From assembly GCA_001777915.1 (NCBI GenBank), contig MFFN01000002.1, positions 186,001 to 250,000 on the forward strand: a stretch of DNA of 64,000 bases, read 5' to 3'. The translations under genes and the position numbers were made by a program. The first letter of the stretch is position 1; each line of letters starts with the position of its first letter. This document shows, piece by piece, positions 34,901 to 42,793 of this stretch. A model generated the notes under the pieces. That model was not told where the DNA came from. It was given only the letters and a program-made list of their open reading frames with translations, and searched no databases. The DNA comes from Candidatus Edwardsbacteria bacterium RifOxyA12_full_54_48. Lineage in GTDB: Bacteria > Edwardsbacteria > AC1 > EtOH8.

Positions 34901-35224
34901 GCCGGCATAGTCAAAATGCCCGTTCCCGGTGGTATTGATGTCGCTGTCCAGCTGGAACTGGGCCTTGATCACCAGCACCTTGATGGTGTCGGGGGTGGCG
35001 GCCTTGATGCCCTTTTTTGCCTTGGCAGCCCGGATCCCGCCCAGGATATTGCGGGTGGAAACGGCGTCCCGGTAGCCCCTGGGCTGCTGTTTGATCTGTT
35101 CGGCAATGGTCATGGAGCTCTTCCAGGTCTCCTTCAGGCCCCTCAACTCATCACCCTGCAGACTGCCGGCCAGCAATGCCGTTATCAAGGCTGGCCTGAT
35201 TATGTAATTAAATGAAAACCTCAA
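31973..35224 (-). CDS. Secreted M6-like metalloprotease with FG-GAP repeats and T9SS sorting domain
   Basis: A 1083-residue protein with a signal peptide (SFNYIIRPALITALLAGS). The M6 (immune-inhibitor A-like) zinc protease domain has HEFGHQLGLPD (283-293, HExxHxxGxxD) and a Met-turn in ELMSWG (308-313). Several FG-GAP/VCBS-type repeats follow (DIDRDGIQEVFVAS, DIDRDGNPDIVC, DIDGDGYLELAVA, DVDGDRLPEIVIGS), which should bind calcium and fold as a propeller. The last 85 or so residues (YVYPNPARGNSAKIRLSLNS, then WKLGNLAFGIYLIRLEA) are the T9SS C-terminal domain. It is thus a surface or secreted protease exported by PorU/PorV, whose genes it follows. Confidence 0.92.
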   Translation of the reverse strand: MRFSFNYIIRPALITALLAGSLQGDELRGLKETWKSSMTIAEQIKQQPRGYRDAVSTRNILGGIRAAKAKKGIKAATPDTIKVLVIKAQFQLDSDINTTGNGHFDYAGNGEPVYTNNDPAQGHNLYYEPPHDSTYIHNQMLAMRNYYRAVSYGKLHIEFEQFPQGDTAAYTLPHQMAFYSDYYNNWDNWGAGLYFLFRDAIVAADQDPANISFRDYQSYMIIHAGSCWQTDPYGADIPSVFISLGDQPIIANAGLDTIYDGILDAATQSQDGMVLGSQGEFAHEFGHQLGLPDLYDYTYESAGLGEWELMSWGSFNMNAYVPPHLSAWCKVFLGWAEPIELKPGDDFEQVFTWVAKDPKAIVKIPINSHEYYLIENRRAWANPNDQVIYQDSIYGYGSDSSAVRVWRNGVLVKVDDYDMSLPFDLGKGGLLVYHVDDDLIQQRWYDNSLMTGTPKAIYMLEADHIQDLRHWVSSPYSTIASPFDAYFRGNNDRLDDASNPASLANDGSSTHISIYNISLPGDTMKARVKVGWSVPGFPAVLGDTVDWNSVNYLTMHPGTDSSYKAVLAAGVLGRLCAWKADGSGLFNRERDTVLAGYDTVSIRAEIARVKEGSYVYSSPAVADIDRDGIQEVFVASSYSMTEGQVSGFRLIPQPDTVLSDNGNPYVVYHATPLPGFPAILPGPIYSSVALGDVTGDDTMEVIAAGEDMKLHVWDHRGNTLPGFPKDLAMETRSTPALAELDASSPGKEIIVLSGDSRVFAFKGNGELVAGFPALQPWADVVSSSPAVGDIDRDGNPDIVCCTNKGIYIVDKGGKLLKGWPVSYSGMVLSSPALGDIDGDGYLELAVAINNKLHAYNYNGTLVEGFPVEVSSSQLVQSSPIMADVDGDRLPEIVIGSPDNAVMAFKNDGSDAAGFPLTLGGRTYSTPLAFDLDGDTTGTELAIGCDDGRLYAWSLPSAFSTRTSHWTGFHNDQANSGYLNWDLSQHPLKISDKLLANAYVYPNPARGNSAKIRLSLNSQANVNIKVFNLAGDLVQDFSQPGFAGTENEILWKLGNLAFGIYLIRLEAVSTNDTQYQILKAAVIR

Positions 35225-35257
35225 GATGCCTCCCCCGATTCATAGATTTGAATGATG

Positions 35258-37732
35258 TTAAAACACCGCCGACAGCGAGAATTTTTTATTGAAGTTCTGC
35301 AGGTCGCCGCCCGGCTCCATGGCAAAGTCAAATTGTATCTTGCGGAATCCCACCCCGGCACCGTAGGTGGGTCCCTTGATGTGTCCCACTTCGTCCAGCA
35401 CATAGCCGGCCCGCAGGGCCAGGCTGGCCGGGCCCAGATACCAGTACTCCATCCCCAGATGGTGGACCACGTCCTGGAGCTCTTCCTTCCACGGCCGGTC
35501 GGGGGAAAGGTCGACGATGGTCTTGGTGAAGTCCCAGGCCGCGGTCAGTTTGGAGTATTTGCCGTCCAGGATGTCGTAAGCCGTGCCGACCCTGACGTTG
35601 CGGGACAGGGGATCGGCCTCCTGGGCGTCGATATAGGTAAGCTTGGGCCCGATGTTCTGGACGTTCAGGCCCAGGGCCAGACCGTCGAACGGCCCGTGAT
35701 AGAGCAGCCCCAGGTCCACCGCCCAGGTGGTGGCGATCCCCTTTCCCTGCTCGCCCGGAGCCCCAAAGGGCGCCAGGTGCGAATAGATCAGCTTCAGGTT
35801 GATCCCGCCGGCCAGGTTGCTGTATATTTTGTTGGCATAGGTAAGGGTGGGCGAGAATTCGTAGCTGGAGAAGGTCCCCAGCACCTGTTCATTTTCATCT
35901 ATCCGCTGATTGGTCCCTTCCGAGAGAAAGACCACATTCCCGCCGAAAACCCCCCAGTCCTTTACCGGCTGGGCATAGGCGATGAACTCATAATACATAT
36001 CCCCCACATCGCTCCAGATCTCGGAAAGCCAGGGGGAATGCATCATGGTGGCGTAATGCGGAGTGGGCTCGACCTTTCTTTTCAGCGAGCCGGGCAGGGC
36101 CGATTCCAGCAGTTTCCGGTTCAAGGCGGTAAGATCTTCAATGCTCAGATAATCGACTCCCTCCTGGATGTAGCCCAGGGCAGCCGGATCCAGGTCTTCA
36201 TTTTTGAAATATTCGGCTCTATATAAAGCCCGGTTGGCCAGCAGCTGGTTCAGCCCTCCCAGCATCGATTCCCTGTCCTCCCGGCTGACAGCCTTGTTGG
36301 TCCGGTATCTGTCGCAGATGGCGATGAATTCAGGAGCCAGCAGGCTTCTGATATGCATCTGGGGCGAAGCCTGGATCTTTTTGCGGTATGAGGCCAGGTC
36401 GGACGGAAACAGGATTTCCAGGGCCTCCCGTTTTGCCTTTAAGGCCGGCAGGTTATCCTTCTGTCCGGCTTCTCCGGTTTCATAGCCGTTGATGACGGTA
36501 TTCATGAATTCCAGAACGCCGGTCTCCTCCTCCGGGGTCATTGCCTCCTGGCCGTGATATTTCTTCAGGCTTTCCCAGCCCGGTTCCCCGATCTTACTGA
36601 CGATATACAACGACAGGGAGTCTTTTCCCATCCTCTGGGCGTAAGGTTTGATGATCTCCGGCAGGTAGCTTTCCAGCAGGGTTCGGTTCAGCTTGATCGA
36701 GTTATCCGGGCCTATCTTCCGGTGATCGATCGTCAGGGATATCTGCCGGGGATAGGCGGCCTCCAATAGTTGCATATTGAATAATGCCAGGTCTTCGCCT
36801 TTGAGGCCGACCGCTGATCTTTCCTTAAGGGCATCAGATAACACCACGTTAGCCAATCTGGCGGGCTGGTAAAGTCTCCCCTTGATTATTTTGCTGAATT
36901 CCACAGCCAGGATAGTGGCCGCCGAATCAGCCGGCAAGCCGTTTTTCAGAACGGCTCTGCTGCGCGAAGCAAGCCTGCCCCAGAGGTATCTGGACAGGGG
37001 ATCATTGGCCGCCACCAGTTGCTGGACCAACCCCAGGGGATCGGCAAAATCCCGGGAGGTCAACTCATTTTTATCCCGGGAATATTTACCGGTCAGTATC
37101 AGCTCCCTGATGGTTGGCGGGGTTTCCATTCCATCCAAAACCGACCGGCGATAGATATCCTGGTCGGACGATATCTGTTTGTTCAGGCTGTATAATACGG
37201 TCCATTTATCCTGCAGGGTCATCACGCTGTCGGAGTTGAAGATGGCGGCCCGGGCGGTGCTGTCCAGCCACCCGGATACCAGCCGGTAAGCCCGGCCATC
37301 CCTGGTGGAATCACGTAGAAATTCGCCCAGCTTGTTCCAATCGGCAATGTCCGATACGGTCAGCAGGGGCGACTGCCCGGCCTGCAGAATGATGGAGGCG
37401 GGATCGAGCAGGTCCTGCTGCTGGACCAGATAGAAGGCATCCTTATCCTGCAGGTTGGACACCAAGACCGCCCAATCCTTGATATCATCCTCCTGGAAAT
37501 ACTGGACCGCATCCGGCATCAAAAAGGCCAGCCCGGCCGGGTTGAAATAGGTGGCGGTGGCGTCGTCGGAGATGGCGGCGAAGGCGCTGCCCATACCGCT
37601 GGGCCTGGCCCCGGGACGGATCAAAAGGAAGATGGCCCCACCCTCGGATATGGCGTAAGCCGGGCCGGTTGCCAAACCAAGGAACATCACGGCCAACAGC
37701 ATAACGATGCCGGTTGATCTTTTAAACAACAT
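35258..37732 (-). CDS. porV: PorV-type T9SS outer-membrane protein with a long helical insertion
   Basis: An 824-residue protein. The start, a signal peptide then GARPSGMGSAFAAISDDATA (41-60) and YFNPAGLAFL (62-71), is that of PorV (LptO), the T9SS barrel that shuttles cargo to the PorU attachment complex. PorV is normally about 380 residues. Here the barrel restarts only at YATMMHSPWLSEIWSDVGDM (560-579) and runs to the end (FDFAMEPGGDLQNF... SLSAVF). The intervening 485 or so residues are mostly helical, with at least four degenerate copies of an EDLxALNxxLLESxxP motif (312-331, 345-363, 427-446, 530-550). The insertion lies in an early hairpin, so it probably points outside or into the periplasm. 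It follows PorU in the operon. Confidence 0.88.
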   Translation of the reverse strand: MLFKRSTGIVMLLAVMFLGLATGPAYAISEGGAIFLLIRPGARPSGMGSAFAAISDDATATYFNPAGLAFLMPDAVQYFQEDDIKDWAVLVSNLQDKDAFYLVQQQDLLDPASIILQAGQSPLLTVSDIADWNKLGEFLRDSTRDGRAYRLVSGWLDSTARAAIFNSDSVMTLQDKWTVLYSLNKQISSDQDIYRRSVLDGMETPPTIRELILTGKYSRDKNELTSRDFADPLGLVQQLVAANDPLSRYLWGRLASRSRAVLKNGLPADSAATILAVEFSKIIKGRLYQPARLANVVLSDALKERSAVGLKGEDLALFNMQLLEAAYPRQISLTIDHRKIGPDNSIKLNRTLLESYLPEIIKPYAQRMGKDSLSLYIVSKIGEPGWESLKKYHGQEAMTPEEETGVLEFMNTVINGYETGEAGQKDNLPALKAKREALEILFPSDLASYRKKIQASPQMHIRSLLAPEFIAICDRYRTNKAVSREDRESMLGGLNQLLANRALYRAEYFKNEDLDPAALGYIQEGVDYLSIEDLTALNRKLLESALPGSLKRKVEPTPHYATMMHSPWLSEIWSDVGDMYYEFIAYAQPVKDWGVFGGNVVFLSEGTNQRIDENEQVLGTFSSYEFSPTLTYANKIYSNLAGGINLKLIYSHLAPFGAPGEQGKGIATTWAVDLGLLYHGPFDGLALGLNVQNIGPKLTYIDAQEADPLSRNVRVGTAYDILDGKYSKLTAAWDFTKTIVDLSPDRPWKEELQDVVHHLGMEYWYLGPASLALRAGYVLDEVGHIKGPTYGAGVGFRKIQFDFAMEPGGDLQNFNKKFSLSAVF

Positions 37733-37765
37733 TGAATGAACTCCCCTAAAGTTTATCTTGTTCTA

Positions 37766-40700
37766 TTAATGCATTATCACTAATTTGCCGAACCCGGAGT
37801 TTTCCAGGCCGTCCTCCCGGGCGGTTATTTTATAAAGATACACCCCGTTGGCCGGGATGCTTCCTCTGTCATCCCTTCCGTTCCAATGCACCTGGTTGTA
37901 ACCGGCATTCAGGTTGTTGGCGGGGATCTCCCGGATCAGGTTCCCGGCCACGGTGAATATTCTGATGACCACATCCCCCGGCTGGGAAAGCATGAAGGTA
38001 AAATAGGTGTCGTCCTTTAGAGGATTGGGAAAGTTGTAGATCGAGGATACCTTCAGTTCGGTCTCCACATTCATCGCATTTTCCCACAGCCCCTTCCTCA
38101 GCCTGGTATCATAGGCTTCCACCCGGACGGTATATTTGCCGCTGGAGGTAAAATTATAGGCGTACTCCGCCGCGCCGGATGTCAGGGTGTCGTTGGAAAG
38201 GCTGTAAATAAAATCCTTGGCGATATCGGTGGAGACCAGCTGTGCCCCGTCTTTTATAACGGTAAATTTTATCTCGCCGTATTTGGAGACGCCGGGGGCG
38301 ATGTTAATGCCGCTTCGGTCCGATATCTCCACCCGGAACCTGGTCTGGCTGGGCAGGTAATCACCCTGCTTTAAGGCCACCCCCCCGGCGTATACAGTTA
38401 TCTTCGGAGCCGAGGTATCCTGATAAGTGGTGTCGGGATCGGGGTCTACCCCGCCTATCCAGAGGGTGTCGGCGGTAATCCCGGCGGCATCCACCGCTGA
38501 ATTCCAGGCATAGGCCCGGACCTTGGCTCCCGAAACCGGACCGGTATGCAGCTGGTCTGGTATGTTGACGACTGTTTGAAAGCTGTCATTGACCACCGGG
38601 AACTCCCCCCGGAAGATGATATTCCCGGGAAGCAGATAGCCATTGCTATTGTCGGGAATATCCCTCAGCTCCAACATCACCCTGCCCGAAAAATTGCTGG
38701 CGGCGTTCACGGCTCCGCTGATATTGTATCGTCCCTGATTGTAGAGGGTGTCGGAACTTACGGTGACGATTACTGGATTCTGGGGCTGGCCGAACCTGAT
38801 CCCGGGGTCGCCCAACAAAGTGTAGCACTCATTGTTGACGGGATCTATTGTTATAAACTTAGCGTACAACACAGCTGTTCCCAGGTTAAAAACCGAGTCA
38901 AATAAAGCGTAATATAAATTATAATTCAGGGTTTCATTTCGCCCGACATAACCCTCGCGGGTGCTGCCAAAGGAGGCTACGGCCCCGCCGGAGGCTTTGG
39001 TGACCACTAATGAATTGATGCATCTATAATATGGGTTATCGAAACGAGAGACACCGCAGGAAGCGGTTATCACCAATGGCAGGCGGCTGCCGTTGGACAG
39101 ATAGGGTATGTCGGTATCGCGAAAGTACCACTCGTGTCCCCAGGTCCACCAGGCGCCATGGCCGATGAAATTGATTATTCCCGCTCCTTCATTCCAGAAT
39201 TTGTTAAGATCGGCCCTGGCGCTGGGTTTGTAAGCACCCTCCAGGGGATAGCTGGTCCCATATACCTTCTGAACAGAATATATTTCCGGCAGGTGACCAT
39301 ATAATGTTTCCGTTGCGTTCTTATCATCATCATCAGCTACTAACAATGCCTGAGATCGCCAAGGAGACAGGGTTTTGGGCGAATCGTAATTGATCGTTTT
39401 ATTTACCACCGCCCAGGCCTCCTCGCTGTTGGCTGCCGGCAGGCGGGCGATGGAGAACTGGGGATACAGGCCGGTGGTAAAATATGCGTACCAGTCATCG
39501 TGGGAATGCAGTTGATACTCCTTCAGCATAAAATAAAGAATATCTTCTTGATGGGTGGGCACCAGATTGGAATTGGCGATGGAACGGTCGATATGCCGGT
39601 AGTCGTAGTTGCCGTTACCGAAAAGCACACACCAGACCGGGCTGGTGCCGCCGGAATTAGTATAAATATATTTGAGAAAATTGCGGATGGCCGCCGGGTC
39701 GTTTACCCCGAACCCAAATTCATTGTAGATCCAGGAGAGCTTCACCGCCCGGGCCGGCTGCTGCTCCGGTTTGGCCTTATGATGATTCAGCAAATCCTGG
39801 GCCTGGGGCCATAGTTGGTCGGCAGCAATAATAAGATATTTGACATCGGCGCATAGTTCCCTCAAGCGGTTTGGCTGGTAGGCTTCCACCCTGTTCGGCT
39901 TGAGCCAGGCCGATGATGCCGACACAAAATACCTGTTACCTTTTTCCCAGCCGTCGTCAAACTGAATGTAGGCCGGAAATATCTTTGAGGTTTGCAGAGA
40001 CATCGGGGCCTCGGGATCAGAGATATCCAGCAATTGGCAGCTGTCGGAATTGAATCCAGTCAGATGGAAACGGTTAACAGATTGGCCCGAGGAATCAGCT
40101 CGGAATTTAAGGCCACCCTTGTAGGCCTGATATTTGCGTGAGTATGCTAATTCCAACCAGTTGAAATATATGGCATCGGTAGTATCCGCATCTTCCTTTA
40201 AAAGACTTATTGTCAGAGCGTTGGTTGCATCCTGCAGATTATCGATACTCGTTGAATCGGTCAATTCCCTGCTGCTAATCGGCTCGTGACCACCATCGGC
40301 TGTCGGTCCAGGACTGCCGGTCCACGATAAATCTTTAGTGGTTAGCCCATTCAATCCCCACACAAAATGATGTTTGGAATATATGCCGGCCCTTAGTGAT
40401 ATGCGCAATTTCGCGTTTGTTCCTTGCACCCCGGGGGTGGCCAGGTCATACGAATATGTCCGGCTGTTTTCCGAGGAAGCCCTCTTCAGGTTCGCCCAAT
40501 AGTAGAACTCTCCGGAATTGAAGGGATTGAACTTGTCCTGTTCAAAATGCAAAGTATCGGCAAAAGACTGTAACGGCTGCAGGTTTCCCGGGCCGGGTTC
40601 GCAATTTCTGGTCTGCATCCGCCGGCCGTTATCCCCGCCCCAGGTCAGCCAATAGCAGTTGGTGTCGGCATAGGGGTTGAAGAACTGCGGGGTGGTCAAT

Positions 40701-41674
40701 TTTGAATTCTTGTGCCAGCCGGACAGGTCCTGCCCGTAGAATATTATATGATCGCCTCGGTCGAACCGGCCATCCTCCTGCCCCCGGACCAATATGGCCA
40801 TCTGTTTCATGGTGTCCGGCGCGGCGATGTTCCGGTCCTTGGGCAGGGCCGCCGAGCCGCCGGAGAATATCTTGATGGTCCGGGGATCGATGACCGCCGG
40901 GTCGATCCCGTTGCGCAGCAGGTGATCATAATCCAGGCGGTAGATGCCCTCCTGCAGCACCGACAATTTGTACCAGACGGAATGCCCGTCAAACGGGTCG
41001 GCCGCTTTTGCTTTGGAGGTTTTTTCAGAAACCTTCCAATTGCGGCTTTGGGGATAATTGATCAGCAGTTTTGAGAATACCGGGGCAAAAGCCGGATCCG
41101 GCCGGGGATGGTTATCCCGCCCGGCAATATCCCAGCTGACCCTGACCAAAATTCTTTTGTTCAGCCTTAATACGCCCACCAACGGATCGTATTGGACCGG
41201 GCTCATCTTTATTCCGGCGATGTTATATTGCCGCAGCCTTTCGACCGACGCCAGGCTGGCAATTGTCCCGGGCAGCATGCCCGCCTGGCCATAGTGCGAA
41301 GGGTTCTTAACATACCGGTATGAGCCCAGGCCGGACTGCCCAGATGATACCAGTGCGGGGACCGGGGCTAGGTTGAAATCGCGGATATCCTCCGATTCCA
41401 CCGAGATAACCTGCAATTTTACCCGGGCCCCTTCCGGAACGCCCAGGCTGATCGGGTGCTCCAAAGTAGCCGGCGCTCCGGGCTCCCCGGCCGTCTGGCA
41501 GCCGGGCAGAAATATGGTCTGCTCCCCATCGGTATTAAGCTTGAACTCCGGCTGTTCCATGCTGTATTCGATGAGGGCGGAGTAGGCATCGGCCGAAACC
41601 AACCGGGTCTCTGCCCTAAGCAGGCCGCAGGCCGCTATAACCAAAATCAGGGCATATGTGGTCTTTTTTGTCAT
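37766..41674 (-). CDS. porU: PorU-type T9SS gingipain-family (C25) sortase
   Basis: A 1302-residue protein with a signal peptide. The C25 peptidase domain spans about 600-1000, with catalytic His839 (GHGAWWTWG) and Cys873 (VITASCGVSRFD). An N-terminal region (GVPEGARVKLQVISVESEDI) resembles the gingipain propeptide part. After an Ig-like section (GRYNISGAVNAASNFSGRVM) it ends with a FlgD-like domain (NFPNPLKDDTYFTFMLS, then WNGRDDRGSIPANGVYLYKI). PorU removes the C-terminal domain of cargo and links it to the surface. It is the first gene after the operon promoter and directly precedes porV, the usual pairing. Confidence 0.92.
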   Translation of the reverse strand: MTKKTTYALILVIAACGLLRAETRLVSADAYSALIEYSMEQPEFKLNTDGEQTIFLPGCQTAGEPGAPATLEHPISLGVPEGARVKLQVISVESEDIRDFNLAPVPALVSSGQSGLGSYRYVKNPSHYGQAGMLPGTIASLASVERLRQYNIAGIKMSPVQYDPLVGVLRLNKRILVRVSWDIAGRDNHPRPDPAFAPVFSKLLINYPQSRNWKVSEKTSKAKAADPFDGHSVWYKLSVLQEGIYRLDYDHLLRNGIDPAVIDPRTIKIFSGGSAALPKDRNIAAPDTMKQMAILVRGQEDGRFDRGDHIIFYGQDLSGWHKNSKLTTPQFFNPYADTNCYWLTWGGDNGRRMQTRNCEPGPGNLQPLQSFADTLHFEQDKFNPFNSGEFYYWANLKRASSENSRTYSYDLATPGVQGTNAKLRISLRAGIYSKHHFVWGLNGLTTKDLSWTGSPGPTADGGHEPISSRELTDSTSIDNLQDATNALTISLLKEDADTTDAIYFNWLELAYSRKYQAYKGGLKFRADSSGQSVNRFHLTGFNSDSCQLLDISDPEAPMSLQTSKIFPAYIQFDDGWEKGNRYFVSASSAWLKPNRVEAYQPNRLRELCADVKYLIIAADQLWPQAQDLLNHHKAKPEQQPARAVKLSWIYNEFGFGVNDPAAIRNFLKYIYTNSGGTSPVWCVLFGNGNYDYRHIDRSIANSNLVPTHQEDILYFMLKEYQLHSHDDWYAYFTTGLYPQFSIARLPAANSEEAWAVVNKTINYDSPKTLSPWRSQALLVADDDDKNATETLYGHLPEIYSVQKVYGTSYPLEGAYKPSARADLNKFWNEGAGIINFIGHGAWWTWGHEWYFRDTDIPYLSNGSRLPLVITASCGVSRFDNPYYRCINSLVVTKASGGAVASFGSTREGYVGRNETLNYNLYYALFDSVFNLGTAVLYAKFITIDPVNNECYTLLGDPGIRFGQPQNPVIVTVSSDTLYNQGRYNISGAVNAASNFSGRVMLELRDIPDNSNGYLLPGNIIFRGEFPVVNDSFQTVVNIPDQLHTGPVSGAKVRAYAWNSAVDAAGITADTLWIGGVDPDPDTTYQDTSAPKITVYAGGVALKQGDYLPSQTRFRVEISDRSGINIAPGVSKYGEIKFTVIKDGAQLVSTDIAKDFIYSLSNDTLTSGAAEYAYNFTSSGKYTVRVEAYDTRLRKGLWENAMNVETELKVSSIYNFPNPLKDDTYFTFMLSQPGDVVIRIFTVAGNLIREIPANNLNAGYNQVHWNGRDDRGSIPANGVYLYKITAREDGLENSGFGKLVIMH

Positions 41675-41886
41675 ATTTTTAATAATAATAAAAACCGGTA
41701 TCCCGTTAAGAGACCCGGCTTTTGTAAGGTTGACATGATAGTAAAAAGCCAGTGTCGTTTAAATCTTTACATGCCAAAACAGGATATTCGTCAATTCTTA
41801 AATTAACAAACACCCCCAGCACTGAAAATTTAAACCAGGGTCACTGACTTTAATATCCTTATAAAATCTCCATTTAATCTGCCCTA
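41675..41886 (-). other. 5' leader of the T9SS operon
   Basis: About 200 nt lie between the predicted transcription start near 41880 and the porU ATG, long for a bacterial leader and AT-rich. Near its end is a weak CCGG/CCGG hairpin (41695-41718) with a T-run before the start codon, a possible attenuator. No Shine-Dalgarno is seen ahead of porU. No riboswitch fold is recognised. Confidence 0.45.
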
Positions 41887-41915
41887 ACTATAATCTAAAT
41901 TAGGTTATTTGTCAA
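41887..41915 (-). promoter_or_regulatory. Consensus promoter of the T9SS operon
   Basis: On the minus strand TTGACA (41910-41915) is followed after 17 nt by TATAGT (41887-41892), right after the prepilin peptidase stop codon. It precedes porU by about 210 nt. Confidence 0.78.
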
Positions 41916-41931
41916 GGGGTTAGATTGTATT

Positions 41932-42789
41932 TTACATCCCGAAAAAACTTAAATAAACCCCCAGCAATTCCCTGCCCCAGAAAAGTGACAGGATGCCGCC
42001 CAAGGCCAAAAACGGCCCGAAGGGAACCATGGCCTTGGGCTTTATTCCTTCCGGAGCTTCACTTTTTTTAGCCCGGCCCAATAGGATCAGCAGCAGACCG
42101 ACAACCGATCCGGCCAGGAAGGCCAGGAAGAAACTTACCAGCACGGCCTTCCAGCCGAAAAAGGCCCCGATCATTGCCGCCAGCTTGATGTCCCCCCCGC
42201 CCATGGCCTCCTGTTTGAACACCTTTTCCCCCAGCCAGGCCGCCAGCCAAAGGAATCCACCCCCCAGCACCACGCCGATGGCGCTGTCCACCAAGGGCCA
42301 CTGCGACAGGACATCCCCCCGACCGAACACGGTCAGGTCCACCGGGACCCCAAAGGTAGCCAGGGCTGCCAATAAAAGACCCATAGCCAGGCCGGAGAGG
42401 GAAAAGACATCGGGAATGATGTAGTGTTCGATGTCTATGGCCGAGATCACCAGCATGGCCCAGACGAAGGGAATGTACCCCGCCAGCCTCCAGTCGGCCC
42501 CGAATTTAAGATAAATCCCCAGGAACAATAGTGCGCTCAAGATCTCCACCAACGGGTAGCGCCATGATATCTGGGCTTTGCAGCTGCGGCATTTTCGGCC
42601 CAAGAATAGATAGCTTAATACCGGGATATTATCATACCATCTGATCCCACCGAGGCATCTGGGGCAATGCGAAGGAGTGAAGACGATCTCCTCTTTGCGG
42701 GGTATCCGCCAGATGCAGACATTGGCAAAGGAGCCGAATAACAGGCCTAAAATAAAGATCATGATTCCCTGAAACATCTTTGTATCCAT
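41932..42789 (-). CDS. pilD: Type IV prepilin peptidase (A24)
   Basis: A 285-residue integral membrane aspartyl protease that cleaves and N-methylates type IV pilin precursors. The N-terminal cytoplasmic zinc loop has Cys42, Cys45, Cys67 and Cys70 (HCPRCLGG and KCRSCKAQ). The catalytic aspartates are Asp119 (SAIDIEHYIIPD) and Asp200 (GGGDIKLAAMIGAFFGW). About seven to eight hydrophobic helices are visible. It is 4 nt downstream of rimO. The matching ATPases pilB and pilT are encoded at 48-56 kb, though no pilC or pilin is seen in the window. Confidence 0.94.
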   Translation of the reverse strand: MDTKMFQGIMIFILGLLFGSFANVCIWRIPRKEEIVFTPSHCPRCLGGIRWYDNIPVLSYLFLGRKCRSCKAQISWRYPLVEILSALLFLGIYLKFGADWRLAGYIPFVWAMLVISAIDIEHYIIPDVFSLSGLAMGLLLAALATFGVPVDLTVFGRGDVLSQWPLVDSAIGVVLGGGFLWLAAWLGEKVFKQEAMGGGDIKLAAMIGAFFGWKAVLVSFFLAFLAGSVVGLLLILLGRAKKSEAPEGIKPKAMVPFGPFLALGGILSLFWGRELLGVYLSFFGM

Positions 42790-42793
42790 TAAA

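Noticed and set aside
36062-37519. Intein in PorV
   Set aside because: The insertion has no N-terminal Cys/Ser, no HNG-type C-terminal end and no homing endonuclease motif, and it carries internal helical repeats instead.
41695-41718. Riboswitch in the porU leader
   Set aside because: Only a weak 4-bp CCGG stem with T-run is seen and no known aptamer fold; kept as a leader note only.
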